DNA of 47,883 nucleotides from Burkholderiaceae bacterium (GCA_947462685.1 CANHPL010000015.1:1-47883); one strand, 5' to 3'. Counted from the stretch's first letter, positions 17,260-26,031 are shown. Notes: generated from the sequence alone by a model not told the origin. Translations and numbers: made by a program.

Positions 17260-18519
17260 CTATACGTATGCTGGCTTTTGATCTAATTGCTTTAATTGAA
17301 ATCCAGCCACATTTTTATAATCATTTAGTATAGCTTCCATTTCTGATTGACTAATAACATCTTCAATTTTATTAAAACGTTTTCCACCAGTTCTCTCATG
17401 CACCACCTTCAAGATTGTATCTGGAGGATTTGCGCGATTCATCAACACAACCTTACCCGTTGCTGCAACACGTTCTTTGTCATATTCTTGCAGGGCGGCT
17501 GCACCAACTCCATGACGTTTAAACGCGCCAGTTAAAAATCTTGCATCAAGGATGGTTTGACCTGCACCATTCGATCCTCGAGGATACATTGGATGCGCCG
17601 CATCTCCCATTAAGGTGATGCGATTGTTCGTCCAAGTAGGCAAGGGATCACGGTCTACCATTGGATATACCATGAATTTTTCTGTTTTCTTAAGTAAGCC
17701 CTTGATGTCTAACCAATCAAAATCCCAGCTGTCATAAGCATCATAAAAATCTTCTAGCTTTGCCGCACCATGGAAATTCCATTTATCGGGTTTAGGACGA
17801 ATTTGCGTTGCCACAAAATTCATCAGTTGATTGCCCTCATCATCGATATTGTTCCGAATAGGGTAGATCATGATTTTTCCAACCGGCATCCAACCTGCAC
17901 GAATCGTATCCGCACCACTTAAAAAGGGCTTAAAGGGTGTAACACCCCGCCAAATGGTGTAACCAGAATATTTTGGCTCACCTTCATCTGGATATAACAA
18001 GCCCCGTAAAACCGAATAAATGCCGTCACACCCAATCATGACGGAGGACCTTACTGATGGGAGAGGTTCACCATCACGATTCACAAAATGTGATGTAACG
18101 CTATTCGCATCTTGATCATAGCCAACAAATTTATGATTAGTCACAATGACATCATCTCCAAGACGCTCCTTGGCCGCTTCTAGTAAAAGCATTTGTAAAT
18201 CACCACGGTGAATAGAAAATTGTGGCCATTTATAACCTGCCGCTTGACCAACAATTTCTCGATAAATTAATTGACCATGATGGTTATAGTACGAAGCATC
18301 TTGCGTGCGAATACCCACGCGGTCCAATGCAGGTAACAAGCCTAGCTCCTCTAATTCACGAACAGCATGAGGCAACAAATTAATTCCAGCACCAAGTGGT
18401 AGTAATTCTGTGACCGACTCGTAAATACGGCTTTTTATACCAATCTGATGCAAACTAATTGCTAAAATAAGTCCAGCAATGCCTCCACCAACAATGGCGA
18501 CTTCAGTATCTTTTTCCAT
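17260..18519 (-). CDS. FAD-dependent aromatic monooxygenase (PhzS/salicylate-hydroxylase type)
   Basis: The 419-residue protein is a class A flavoprotein monooxygenase that would use NAD(P)H and oxygen to hydroxylate an aromatic or heteroaromatic acid. The FAD/NADH motif VAIVGGGIAGLILAISL is at residues 7-23. The second motif (GCDGIYSVLRGLL) is near residue 165, and the FAD-ribityl motif MGDAAHPMYPRGSNGAGQ is near residue 309. RGSNGAGQ resembles PhzS-like members. It is the first gene of a seven-gene run and diverges from the LysR gene, so it is the most likely direct target of that regulator. A good promoter and an AAGGAT ribosome-binding site precede it. Confidence 0.88.
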   Translation of the reverse strand: MEKDTEVAIVGGGIAGLILAISLHQIGIKSRIYESVTELLPLGAGINLLPHAVRELEELGLLPALDRVGIRTQDASYYNHHGQLIYREIVGQAAGYKWPQFSIHRGDLQMLLLEAAKERLGDDVIVTNHKFVGYDQDANSVTSHFVNRDGEPLPSVRSSVMIGCDGIYSVLRGLLYPDEGEPKYSGYTIWRGVTPFKPFLSGADTIRAGWMPVGKIMIYPIRNNIDDEGNQLMNFVATQIRPKPDKWNFHGAAKLEDFYDAYDSWDFDWLDIKGLLKKTEKFMVYPMVDRDPLPTWTNNRITLMGDAAHPMYPRGSNGAGQTILDARFLTGAFKRHGVGAAALQEYDKERVAATGKVVLMNRANPPDTILKVVHERTGGKRFNKIEDVISQSEMEAILNDYKNVAGFQLKQLDQKPAYV

Positions 18520-18545
18520 TTTTTATCCTTTTTTGTATTTCAAAC

Positions 18546-18574
18546 AATATATTCCATATAAAAAAACTTGTCTA
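18546..18574 (-). promoter_or_regulatory. Candidate sigma-70 promoter of the monooxygenase operon
   Basis: On the minus strand TAGACA and TATATT are separated by 17 bases, ending 27 bases before the ATG at 18519. Its -35 hexamer overlaps that of the candidate divergent LysR promoter, an arrangement usual for LysR-type autoregulation. Prediction by eye only. Confidence 0.5.
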
Positions 18575-18595
18575 ATATATAAAAAATGTTAAATT
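18568..18595 (+). promoter_or_regulatory. Candidate sigma-70 promoter of the LysR gene
   Basis: TTGTCT and TAAATT are separated by 16 bases, 30 bases upstream of the LysR ATG at 18625. The element overlaps the -35 of the divergent operon promoter, so polymerase or regulator binding on one side would affect the other. Confidence 0.4.
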
Positions 18596-18624
18596 AATAC
18601 TTTTTAGATATCAAAGGTGTTTTT

Positions 18625-19539
18625 ATGGAATTAAGACATTTACGATACTTTGTTGCCGTTGCTCAGGAAGAGCACATGACCAGGGCAGCTGCCAAATTAG
18701 GCATCCAACAACCGCCGTTAACGCAACAAATTCAGGCTCTTGAAAAAGAACTTGGCGTTAAGTTATTTCTTCGAAAATCTCGCCGTATTCAACTCAGTCC
18801 AGCTGGTCGAGTATTTTTAACGGATGCGCAAGCCATCCTAGCGAATGTCGAGCATGCAATCCTTCGCGTGCGGCGTTTTGAATTAGGCGAAGAAGGCAAC
18901 ATTCGCTTAGGTTTTACCAGCTCTGCATCCATGCATCAAATGACGCCAGATTTAGTCCGTACGTTTCGGCAGACATATCCTCTCATTTTGCTAGATATTG
19001 AAGAAGGTGCGGCTCATGATCTCATGAATGCACTTGCACAAGAAAAAATCGATATTGCTTTTTCTCGATCTTCTGTCAAGCCATATCCAGGCATTGCGAG
19101 TGTCGAGCTACTCAAAGAGGATATGGTGATTGCCATTCCAATGAATCACCCTTTAAGCTCTATTCCTAATGGGGTTCTTAGCCTAAAAGATTTACGTGAG
19201 GAGAATTTTATTTTCTACCAACAAGTAAATGGCTCAGGTATTAAAGAGAGCTTAATCAATGAATGTGCCAAGGTGGGCTTTGAACCAAAATCAGCTCAAG
19301 TCGTGTATCGCATTATGGGTGCATTACATATTGTGGCGTCTGGCTTAGGTATCGCCATCGTACCAAAATCGATGCAAGCAATTCAGCCGGAAAGTGTGGT
19401 GTATAAAACGTTTCATCCGAACTCGGTATTGACAGTTCCGTTAAGCCTTGCCTACCGAGAGAACTCTTCAAAGTTAGCAGTGCAACGATTTCTAACGCTA
19501 GCAAATGAATTCACAAATGATTGGCGTACAAAGCATTAA
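18625..19539 (+). CDS. LysR-family transcriptional regulator (BenM/CatM-like)
   Basis: This is a 304-residue LysR-type regulator. The winged-helix DNA-binding domain covers residues 1-60 (MELRHLRYFVAVAQEEHMTR, then QPPLTQQIQALEKELGVKLF), and the effector domain covers about 90-300. Family practice and the divergent layout suggest that it controls the monooxygenase operon and itself. The effector is probably a carboxylated pathway intermediate. The downstream MFS gene starts 22 bases after its stop and is probably co-transcribed, so the transporter may belong to the same regulon. Confidence 0.92.
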   Translation: MELRHLRYFVAVAQEEHMTRAAAKLGIQQPPLTQQIQALEKELGVKLFLRKSRRIQLSPAGRVFLTDAQAILANVEHAILRVRRFELGEEGNIRLGFTSSASMHQMTPDLVRTFRQTYPLILLDIEEGAAHDLMNALAQEKIDIAFSRSSVKPYPGIASVELLKEDMVIAIPMNHPLSSIPNGVLSLKDLREENFIFYQQVNGSGIKESLINECAKVGFEPKSAQVVYRIMGALHIVASGLGIAIVPKSMQAIQPESVVYKTFHPNSVLTVPLSLAYRENSSKLAVQRFLTLANEFTNDWRTKH

Positions 19540-19561
19540 GATATCGTTTTAAGGGATTTTC

Positions 19562-20794
19562 ATGTCAAGTACCAAAGCACCTGCATTTGCTGCCTTCAAA
19601 TTTGTCGGTTTTCGATTTCACGTCATCACTTACATGCTAGCGATGATGGCCGATAGTGTTGAGCATGTCATCAGTTATTGGATGCTGTATCAAAAATTCC
19701 ATTCGCCTGAGCTTGCCGGTTTTGCAGTTCTGTCGCATTGGCTACCTTTTTTGTTCTTTTCAGTTCCTGCAGGTGCACTAGCTGATAAATATGATCCCCG
19801 CCGTTTGATCCAGGCAGGTATCGCCTTATTTATGATTTGCTCATTATCATGGGCCTATCTTTTTATTACGGACACAGTTGAGCAATGGCATGCCATGATT
19901 TTGCTGGTCTTGCATGGTTTTGCTGGCGTCCTCTGGCACACGATTTCTCAAATCCTTTTATATGACATCGTCGATGCCTCCGTCTTGCCAAGTGCGGTTC
20001 GAATTCTGGCAAGTGCTCGTTATCTAGGACTGTTAATTGGCCCGGCAGTTGGGGCGGGACTCATGTTAACGGTGGGGCCCAAATACGGTCTCATCGTTAA
20101 TGCATTTTTATACTTGCCAACAATCTTGTGGTTAGCGACAGCGCCTTATGGTCCTACATTCCGCGTTGGTGAGGCGCCGGTTAAGCGCGCTGTAAGAGGT
20201 TTTCAAGATATCGTGCAAACTATTCGAGATATTTCCGGAAAAAGTGTGATTGTCTCGATGATTCTGCTAGCAGGGACTGCTTCGTTTTTTGTGGGTAATG
20301 GCTATCAAGCGCAAATGCCGGGCTTTGCCCAAGACTTAGGTCATGGGGATCCTGGGCTTTTATATAGTCTACTTTTAGGTGCTGATGCAGCTGGTGCCTT
20401 GATTGCTGGGATTGTTTTGGAGAGTCGTGGTTTCTTAAAACCGCACCCTCGAACCGCCCTCATATTAGCAATTTGCTGGTGTATAATTTTGTTAACCTTC
20501 GCGCTAAATCAAAGTTATTACTTTGCAATAGCCTTGTTACTTGTTTGTGGTTTTTTTGAATTGGCATTTAACTCCATGGCACAAAGTATTGTGCAAATTA
20601 ATGCTCCAACAGAAATTAGAGGGCGTGTCATTGGACTTTACAACATGGCGGCATTAGGTATGCGTGCAGGTTCTGGAATTACAGTTGGGCTGATTGGTGG
20701 CATGATCGGGATTCATGCCTCTTTAGCCATTGCATCAACTACACTGATGTTCCTTATTAGCTTTATTTTGATGCGCTACAGTCGTTCACTTTAG
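19562..20794 (+). CDS. MFS transporter 1
   Basis: This is a 410-residue inner-membrane transporter with about 12 predicted membrane helices. The cytoplasmic loop after helix 2 reads GALADKYDPRRLIQAG, the MFS motif A in the form found in EntS-like (MFS_3) exporters. It follows the LysR gene by 22 bases on the same strand, so it may export or import a compound of the neighbouring pathway. Its end overlaps the convergent amidase gene by 9 bases. Substrate and direction of transport are not readable from the sequence. Confidence 0.9.
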   Translation: MSSTKAPAFAAFKFVGFRFHVITYMLAMMADSVEHVISYWMLYQKFHSPELAGFAVLSHWLPFLFFSVPAGALADKYDPRRLIQAGIALFMICSLSWAYLFITDTVEQWHAMILLVLHGFAGVLWHTISQILLYDIVDASVLPSAVRILASARYLGLLIGPAVGAGLMLTVGPKYGLIVNAFLYLPTILWLATAPYGPTFRVGEAPVKRAVRGFQDIVQTIRDISGKSVIVSMILLAGTASFFVGNGYQAQMPGFAQDLGHGDPGLLYSLLLGADAAGALIAGIVLESRGFLKPHPRTALILAICWCIILLTFALNQSYYFAIALLLVCGFFELAFNSMAQSIVQINAPTEIRGRVIGLYNMAALGMRAGSGITVGLIGGMIGIHASLAIASTTLMFLISFILMRYSRSL

Positions 20795-22222
20795 TAATGT
20801 TGGCTTTACTTCTGCGAATGGGGTAACTTGCTCCCAGGCAAAGCCCATTTGTAAAAGTTCGAGCTCTCCCCCGGGCTTACCAATCAACTGCAGCCCGAAT
20901 GGTATGCCTTGGTGAAAACCTGCAGGTATCGCCAAAACAGGCAAGCCTGCCAACGTTGGTCCAAAAACAACCTCCATCCACCGATGATAGGTATCCATCG
21001 CATGTCCCGCAATGACTTTTGGCCACGTCTGCTGCGCATCAAAAGCAAATACTTGCGCGCTCGGCAAGACTAGTACATCATATGTTTGAAATAGTCTTTG
21101 TAGTTCTTTTGTCCATGCAGTTCGGGTAACGGAGGCCTGAAAAACTTCGCTTGCCTTTAATGTGATCGATTGTTCGATTTCCCAAATAGCTTCAGGCTTC
21201 AGTAGTGCACGCTGTTCTGGATTTTGGTAAAGCGACATTAACTTGCCGCCAGTCACAAAAGCCCTTAATACTAACCATGCTTGCCATAACTGATTCATAT
21301 CAAACTGAGGGATAACCGGTTCAACAACACACCCCATTGCCTCAAAATATTTAAGGCTTTGGGTCGATTGCTCGAGTAAGCCCTCTTCCATTGGTAAATA
21401 CCCACCAAAATCTCCAAGCCATCCAACTCGTTTACCCTGCATGTTTGCTTCTAGGGAGTGTTGGTAGATGTCTGGTGAGCTTTGTAAGCTGAGAGGGTAA
21501 CGTGGATCATGACCAGAGTGTATCGCCAACATCATAGCTAAATCGGATACGTTTCTTGCCATCGGGCCGTCGGTCGGTAATTGATCGTAATACACTTCTA
21601 GGCCGTTTCCTGATGGGACTCTGCCTTGTGATGGGCGTAAGCCATAGACGTTATTCCATGCACTTGGATTACGCAGCGAACCACCGAAATCGCTACCATC
21701 AGCGATGGGTAACATGTGCAATGCAAGTGCGACTGCTGCTCCACCACTACTTCCGCCAGCAGACTTGGTCTGGTCATAACTGTTTAGAGTAGTTCCGAAC
21801 ACTTGGTTATAGGTATGTGATCCAAGTCCGAATTCAGGGACATTGGTTTTACCAATCAAAATTCCGCCAGCAGCGCGCATACGTTCCACCACAATCGAGT
21901 CTTGTGCGTGTAGATTATTTTTAAAGATGGGCGAACCCATGGTTGTAGGAATGCCTCGTGTGCCTGCTAAATCTTTTGGTGCAAGGGGAAATCCATACAA
22001 AAATCCCTTATTTACCACTTCATGAAACTGTTGATCTTTATCTCTGGCATATTGCAATAGTTGTTCTTCATCTTGTAAAGACACAATAGCATTAACATGG
22101 TGATTGAGCCTCTGAATTTGCCGTAAATAAGCCTGCATCACTTCTTCACATGACACGGTTCTCTGATGAATCAATTTAGATAATTCAATCGCTGATAAGG
22201 AAGTAATGTTTGTTTCTAACAT
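20786..22222 (-). CDS. Amidase signature family amidohydrolase
   Basis: The 478-residue enzyme has the amidase-signature Ser-cisSer-Lys triad: Lys83 in APKDLAGTRG, Ser158 in SAGGSSGGAA, and the nucleophile Ser182 in GSDFGGSLRNP. It should hydrolyse an amide to acid and ammonia. GatA is unlikely because gatB and gatC are absent. It is convergent with MFS transporter 1 (9-base overlap) and divergent from MFS transporter 2, so it is probably transcribed alone. The substrate is unknown, but the location suggests amide-containing nutrients. Confidence 0.9.
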   Translation of the reverse strand: MLETNITSLSAIELSKLIHQRTVSCEEVMQAYLRQIQRLNHHVNAIVSLQDEEQLLQYARDKDQQFHEVVNKGFLYGFPLAPKDLAGTRGIPTTMGSPIFKNNLHAQDSIVVERMRAAGGILIGKTNVPEFGLGSHTYNQVFGTTLNSYDQTKSAGGSSGGAAVALALHMLPIADGSDFGGSLRNPSAWNNVYGLRPSQGRVPSGNGLEVYYDQLPTDGPMARNVSDLAMMLAIHSGHDPRYPLSLQSSPDIYQHSLEANMQGKRVGWLGDFGGYLPMEEGLLEQSTQSLKYFEAMGCVVEPVIPQFDMNQLWQAWLVLRAFVTGGKLMSLYQNPEQRALLKPEAIWEIEQSITLKASEVFQASVTRTAWTKELQRLFQTYDVLVLPSAQVFAFDAQQTWPKVIAGHAMDTYHRWMEVVFGPTLAGLPVLAIPAGFHQGIPFGLQLIGKPGGELELLQMGFAWEQVTPFAEVKPTLLK

Positions 22223-22259
22223 ATTAAATTTCCATTAAATAAATCTATTCTACTCAATT

Positions 22260-22284
22260 TGACTTCTTCAATCTAATGAAGTCA
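22260..22284. promoter_or_regulatory. Inverted repeat in the amidase/MFS-2 divergent region
   Basis: TGACTTC and GAAGTCA form a perfect 7-bp inverted repeat with an 11-base spacer, about midway between the amidase start (22222) and the MFS-2 start (22342). Centre spacing of about two helical turns suits a dimeric regulator. No regulator gene is adjacent, so the call is tentative. Confidence 0.35.
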
Positions 22285-22341
22285 GAGTCTCGCCTCTTGT
22301 TTGAACTCCATTTCTTACATCAGAAGTAAAATGACTCATCT

Positions 22342-23961
22342 ATGTCACCCAAATCTTTTACTTCCGCCCTAACCAAAGAAGAAATCTGGTGGGCACCTCT
22401 TAAGAATCGTGTTTTTACGATGCTATGGCTGACGTGGATGACTTCCAATATTTGCATGTGGATGAATGATGTTGCGGCTTCCTGGATGATGACTGATCTA
22501 GATGCATCCCCTACCATGATTGCCCTGATTCAAACGGCATCTAATTTACCCGTATTTTTATTAGGTTTGCCCAGTGGCGCTTTCGCGGATATTTTGAATC
22601 GGAAAAAGTATTTTATGGCAACCCAGATTTGGATTGCCTTCAATGCTGCGGTGTTATGTTTTATGACCTTCACAAATTCACTGAATGCTCCCTTATTATT
22701 ATTTTTAACCTTTACCAATGGTATTGGTCTTGCGATGCGCTGGCCTGTCTTCGCCGCAATCGTTCCAGATATTGTGAATCGCGAGCAACTTCCCTCGGCA
22801 CTTGCACTGAATGGTGTAGCGATGAATGCCTCACGAATTATTGGGCCACTTGTTGCAGGTGCTTTAATTGCCAGCGCAGGAACTGAGTATGTATTCGCCC
22901 TTAATATGGTCCTCTCCTTGGGATGCACCGTTCTCATCTGGCGCTGGAAATATACGTCAACTGTTTCACCTCTTCCAGGAGAACGCTTTTTAGGAGCTAT
23001 CCGTGTTGGGATTCAATACGTAAAATCCTCTGCACGAATGCGTGCTGTTTTACTTCGAGTTTTTATCTTTTTTGTTCAATCATCAGCTTTAATGGCTCTT
23101 TTACCGGTCATTGCTAAAGACCATTTCAATGGAGATGCAAAAACTTTTACTATATTGCTGTCCTGTCTTGGTTTCGGGGCGATTGTGGCCGCTTCGCAAT
23201 TACCTCGCCTGCGTAATCGCTTCGACAGAAACCAATTAGTCCCCATCAGCCAAATTTTGCAAGCAATTGCTTCTATTGGTGTTGTTCTTGCCCCTTCCTT
23301 ATGGTTAGCAGCGATCATGATGATGTTAAGCGGTGGTTTTTGGATCTTGACGGCTAACTCTTTGTCAATTTCTGCTCAACTTGCTCTACCAAGCTGGATT
23401 AGGGCGAGAGGTATGTCAATTTTTCAGATGTCTTTAATGGGCGGTAGCGCCATTGGCGCCGCTATTTGGGGGAAACTCACGACTCATTCGAGTGTTACTT
23501 TTAGTGTGATTTGCGGATCGATCTTTGGCATCATTGCCGTGATGTTAACCAAACACCTAAAAATAGAGGGTGGTACCGAGGAGGATATGACTCCGGTTTG
23601 TCCAATTGAACATCCTATTCCTGATCGTGATATTGATCCCGAAGCAGGACCTGTGATGATTTCTTTGGATTACAAAATTGCAAGTGAAAATATTGCAGCA
23701 TTTAAAGAAGTGATGCAACGTTCACGAGATGCACGCTTGCGTCAAGGCGCCATGTCATGGAGTCTGTTTGAAGACGCAGAAAAAGTCGGCATGATGGTGG
23801 AAAATTTTGTCTTTGAAACTTGGGCAGATTATTTAAGACGTTTCGATCGTTTTACTACCAACGACCTCAATCTTCAAGAAGAGCGCTATCAATATCATGT
23901 AGGCACAAAACACCCAAAAATTACTCGTCGAGTTGCGACTTCTTTTTCCGAGAGTAACTAA
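22342..23961 (+). CDS. MFS transporter 2 with C-terminal antibiotic-monooxygenase-like domain
   Basis: The 539-residue protein combines an MFS_3 (EntS-like) transporter (about residues 15-410) with a soluble C-terminal domain (about 430-535). The loop SGAFADILNRKKY is MFS motif A. The tail (VMISLDYKIASENIAAFKEV, later MVENFVFETWADYLRRFDR) looks like a dimeric alpha/beta-barrel of the ABM type. This two-part layout is known among proteins annotated as MFS transporters or transmembrane secretion effectors, but the tail's role is unclear. It is divergent from the amidase gene and convergent with the PaiB-like gene, with 15 bases between the stops. Confidence 0.88.
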   Translation: MSPKSFTSALTKEEIWWAPLKNRVFTMLWLTWMTSNICMWMNDVAASWMMTDLDASPTMIALIQTASNLPVFLLGLPSGAFADILNRKKYFMATQIWIAFNAAVLCFMTFTNSLNAPLLLFLTFTNGIGLAMRWPVFAAIVPDIVNREQLPSALALNGVAMNASRIIGPLVAGALIASAGTEYVFALNMVLSLGCTVLIWRWKYTSTVSPLPGERFLGAIRVGIQYVKSSARMRAVLLRVFIFFVQSSALMALLPVIAKDHFNGDAKTFTILLSCLGFGAIVAASQLPRLRNRFDRNQLVPISQILQAIASIGVVLAPSLWLAAIMMMLSGGFWILTANSLSISAQLALPSWIRARGMSIFQMSLMGGSAIGAAIWGKLTTHSSVTFSVICGSIFGIIAVMLTKHLKIEGGTEEDMTPVCPIEHPIPDRDIDPEAGPVMISLDYKIASENIAAFKEVMQRSRDARLRQGAMSWSLFEDAEKVGMMVENFVFETWADYLRRFDRFTTNDLNLQEERYQYHVGTKHPKITRRVATSFSESN

Positions 23962-23976
23962 AAGGTAAATTAAGTT

Positions 23977-24615
23977 TTATTTATTTATTTTTTCTTTTGC
24001 TAACTTAGCAAGCTGCGCCATGAGAACATCGTCTTCATTCTCACTATTTTCTAATTGATCTAAAACAGCTAAACGATCTACTTCTTGGCGATTTTGGCTT
24101 AGTTTGAGTTTGCCAACCATGGATTCAATCAAAATTTCTAAGCCGCACAAAACTGAAATCATTGAATCTGTGTAGTCTTGTGGTGCATCGTTGACTTGCC
24201 ACTCCGAGCCTCGCTTAGGCTCATGCCAGTTTGTCACATTTTCCACATGCTGTCTAATCCAGGTTTTATCTTCCTTAAGTGATATTTTTCCTCGCACATG
24301 AACCACAGAATAATTCCAAGTAGGAACGACTTTGCCAGACTCTTTTTTGGTCGGATACCAACTGGGGCTGATGTAAGATTGTGGTCCTTGAAAAACCACG
24401 AGAACATCGACATGGCCTACACTTTTTAAAAAAGCATAAAGGGGATTCACTTTCGGGATATGCGCTTGTAAAACGCCTTCTTCGTAGAAAAAGGGTAAGT
24501 GATTTGCTTGAGGAACTTCCTGTTCAACGGTGACTAATAGTCCTAATGGATATGCTTGAACTATGGGTAACAAAATTTCAAGGCGCTCTTCCTTAAAATG
24601 CTGAGGTAAATACAT
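23977..24615 (-). CDS. PaiB-family FMN-binding protein
   Basis: The 212-residue protein has the split-barrel FMN-binding fold of the PaiB family, annotated as a negative transcriptional regulator after Bacillus PaiB. Matching stretches are MYLPQHFKEE at the start, LPFFYEEGVLQAHIPKVNPLYAFLK and GPQSYISPSWYPTKKESGKVVPTWNYSVVHV. No DNA-binding motif is evident, so an enzymatic or flavin-related role is equally possible. It appears monocistronic, 58 bases before the corA stop in the downstream sense of the strand. Confidence 0.88.
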   Translation of the reverse strand: MYLPQHFKEERLEILLPIVQAYPLGLLVTVEQEVPQANHLPFFYEEGVLQAHIPKVNPLYAFLKSVGHVDVLVVFQGPQSYISPSWYPTKKESGKVVPTWNYSVVHVRGKISLKEDKTWIRQHVENVTNWHEPKRGSEWQVNDAPQDYTDSMISVLCGLEILIESMVGKLKLSQNRQEVDRLAVLDQLENSENEDDVLMAQLAKLAKEKINK

Positions 24616-24673
24616 CGTTATTTCCTAATCGGTATATTGAAAACAACTAGTTTTAATATACCCTATTTAAAAT

Positions 24674-25654
24674 TTACAACCAATGGATCTTCCTGAAGCG
24701 TCTAAATAAAAGATAACAGCCGCCAAAAATAACCCCTAAAGCGACTGGGTATCCAAACTGCCATTGCAACTCTGGCATTGCTTCAAAATTCATTCCCCAA
24801 ATTCCGGCAAAGGATGTAGCTAATCCAAAGATACCCGCCCAAGCTGCCAGTCTTTTGGTAATTTCAGTTTCATCGATCGTGACCAAAGAAAGATTCACTT
24901 GAATCAATTGTGTCAATGCACTTTCTAATGTATCGATGCGATCAACTACACGTTTTAAGTGATCTTGTAAATCACGAAAATATTCATTTAATTCACCACC
25001 TTCAAGAACGGCTGGCAACCTTCCACCACTAAAGTTAGCAAATTTCTCGAGTAAAGGAACACAAGCATGTTTTAATGTCGATACTTTGCGTTTCATATAG
25101 TACAAAGTTTCCACATTACTTCGCCCTTTTACTTTTGTTTTGGTGAATACGTCCTCCTCAATTAAATCTAGATCTAACTCCATCTCATTCAGAACTTCGA
25201 AGTAATGATCCACAACATAATCAACTAAAGCATATAAGACATATCTTGACCCTAGCTTCAGTAGGTGAGGTTCTTTTTCACAACGCTCTCTAACACCTAA
25301 TAAGTCCTGTGGACTATTTTTACGTATCGATAAAATAAAGTTTTTACCCGTAAAAATATCTAATTCGCCTATTTGTAATTCTTTATCAGGCATTAAAGTT
25401 ATTAAATGCGCCACGGAAAAAAGAATATCTCCATATTCTTCTTTTTTAGGACGTTGATTACTGTGGCGAACATCTTGAATCGCCAAATCATGCAAGTCGA
25501 ATTCCTCTTGCATGATCTTAATTTCTTTATCACTTGGATCTTTTAAAGCAACCCAAACGAATACATTTTCTTTTTTAAGATACTCACTAACATCAGCAAA
25601 AATAATATCGGCTAATTTATAACCATCTTTGTACGCAACACAGTTAATTAACAT
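24674..25654 (-). CDS. corA: CorA magnesium/cobalt transporter
   Basis: This is a 326-residue CorA-type divalent-cation channel. A large cytoplasmic N-terminal funnel domain (about 1-260) includes a long acidic helix, followed by two membrane helices at the C-terminus. The selectivity motif Gly-Met-Asn is at residues 287-289 (WGMNFEAMPE), and the tail RRFRKIHWL is basic as usual. The ribosome-binding site AAGGA lies within the 3' arm of a perfect 14-bp hairpin that abuts the start codon. That hairpin also serves as the terminator of the upstream iron-sulfur protein gene, so corA translation or read-through transcription may depend on its melting. Confidence 0.93.
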   Translation of the reverse strand: MLINCVAYKDGYKLADIIFADVSEYLKKENVFVWVALKDPSDKEIKIMQEEFDLHDLAIQDVRHSNQRPKKEEYGDILFSVAHLITLMPDKELQIGELDIFTGKNFILSIRKNSPQDLLGVRERCEKEPHLLKLGSRYVLYALVDYVVDHYFEVLNEMELDLDLIEEDVFTKTKVKGRSNVETLYYMKRKVSTLKHACVPLLEKFANFSGGRLPAVLEGGELNEYFRDLQDHLKRVVDRIDTLESALTQLIQVNLSLVTIDETEITKRLAAWAGIFGLATSFAGIWGMNFEAMPELQWQFGYPVALGVIFGGCYLLFRRFRKIHWL

Positions 25655-25689
25655 AAAAAAATCCTTTACAGTTTCCTGTAAAGGATTTT
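25655..25689 (-). terminator. Intrinsic terminator of hip overlapping the corA ribosome-binding site
   Basis: A perfect 14-bp stem (25658-25671 and 25676-25689) with a 4-base loop is followed on the minus strand by an unbroken run of Ts that reaches the corA start codon at 25654. As a terminator it ends the high-potential iron-sulfur protein gene, whose stop is 33 bases upstream. The 3' arm contains AAGGAT, the only plausible corA ribosome-binding site. Confidence 0.85.
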
Positions 25690-25722
25690 AATCTGTATAT
25701 ACGCAAATTTTACGTTAGCGTA

Positions 25723-26031
25723 TTAAGCCTTTGCTGCAAAGGCGCTACACCAACCATTACCTGCAACTTGTTTGCCTGGGAAAATTTGGCAACCACCAGC
25801 GGCTGATCCGGCAGCACCTTTGTATAAAGTGCAACCGACACATTTTTGTGTGGCCTTATGCTTTGGATATTTAGCAGCGTCAACTTTTGTCGTATCAGCT
25901 TTGTATCCTAAACCAACGGCTTGGGGATCTGTCTCAGGGAGCATTGGATCAGCTGCAAACGCTGAGCCAGCTGATGCTACAGCTAAGCTAGAGGCAGATA
26001 AAATAATGAATTGGCGACGATTGGTTTTCAT
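25723..26031 (-). CDS. hip: High-potential iron-sulfur protein (HiPIP)
   Basis: This is a 102-residue periplasmic electron carrier holding one 4Fe-4S cluster. The Tat signal NRRQFIILSASSLAVASA is cleaved near AFAAD. The four cluster ligands are Cys64, Cys67, Cys81 and Cys95 in the usual spacing. HiPIPs pass electrons from the cytochrome bc1 complex to reaction centres or terminal oxidases; with no photosynthesis gene seen here, a respiratory role is likelier. A well-formed terminator follows it. Upstream are a promoter and a strong Fur-box match, so expression is probably iron-regulated. Confidence 0.95.
   Translation of the reverse strand: MKTNRRQFIILSASSLAVASAGSAFAADPMLPETDPQAVGLGYKADTTKVDAAKYPKHKATQKCVGCTLYKGAAGSAAGGCQIFPGKQVAGNGWCSAFAAKA

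Noticed and set aside
20786..22222. GatA subunit of glutamyl-tRNA amidotransferase
   Set aside because: gatB and gatC are absent and the gene is isolated among transporters; general amidase fits better.
22530..23318. Several open frames on both strands across the MFS transporter 2 gene
   Set aside because: They are shadow frames; only the plus-strand frame has membrane helices and MFS motifs.
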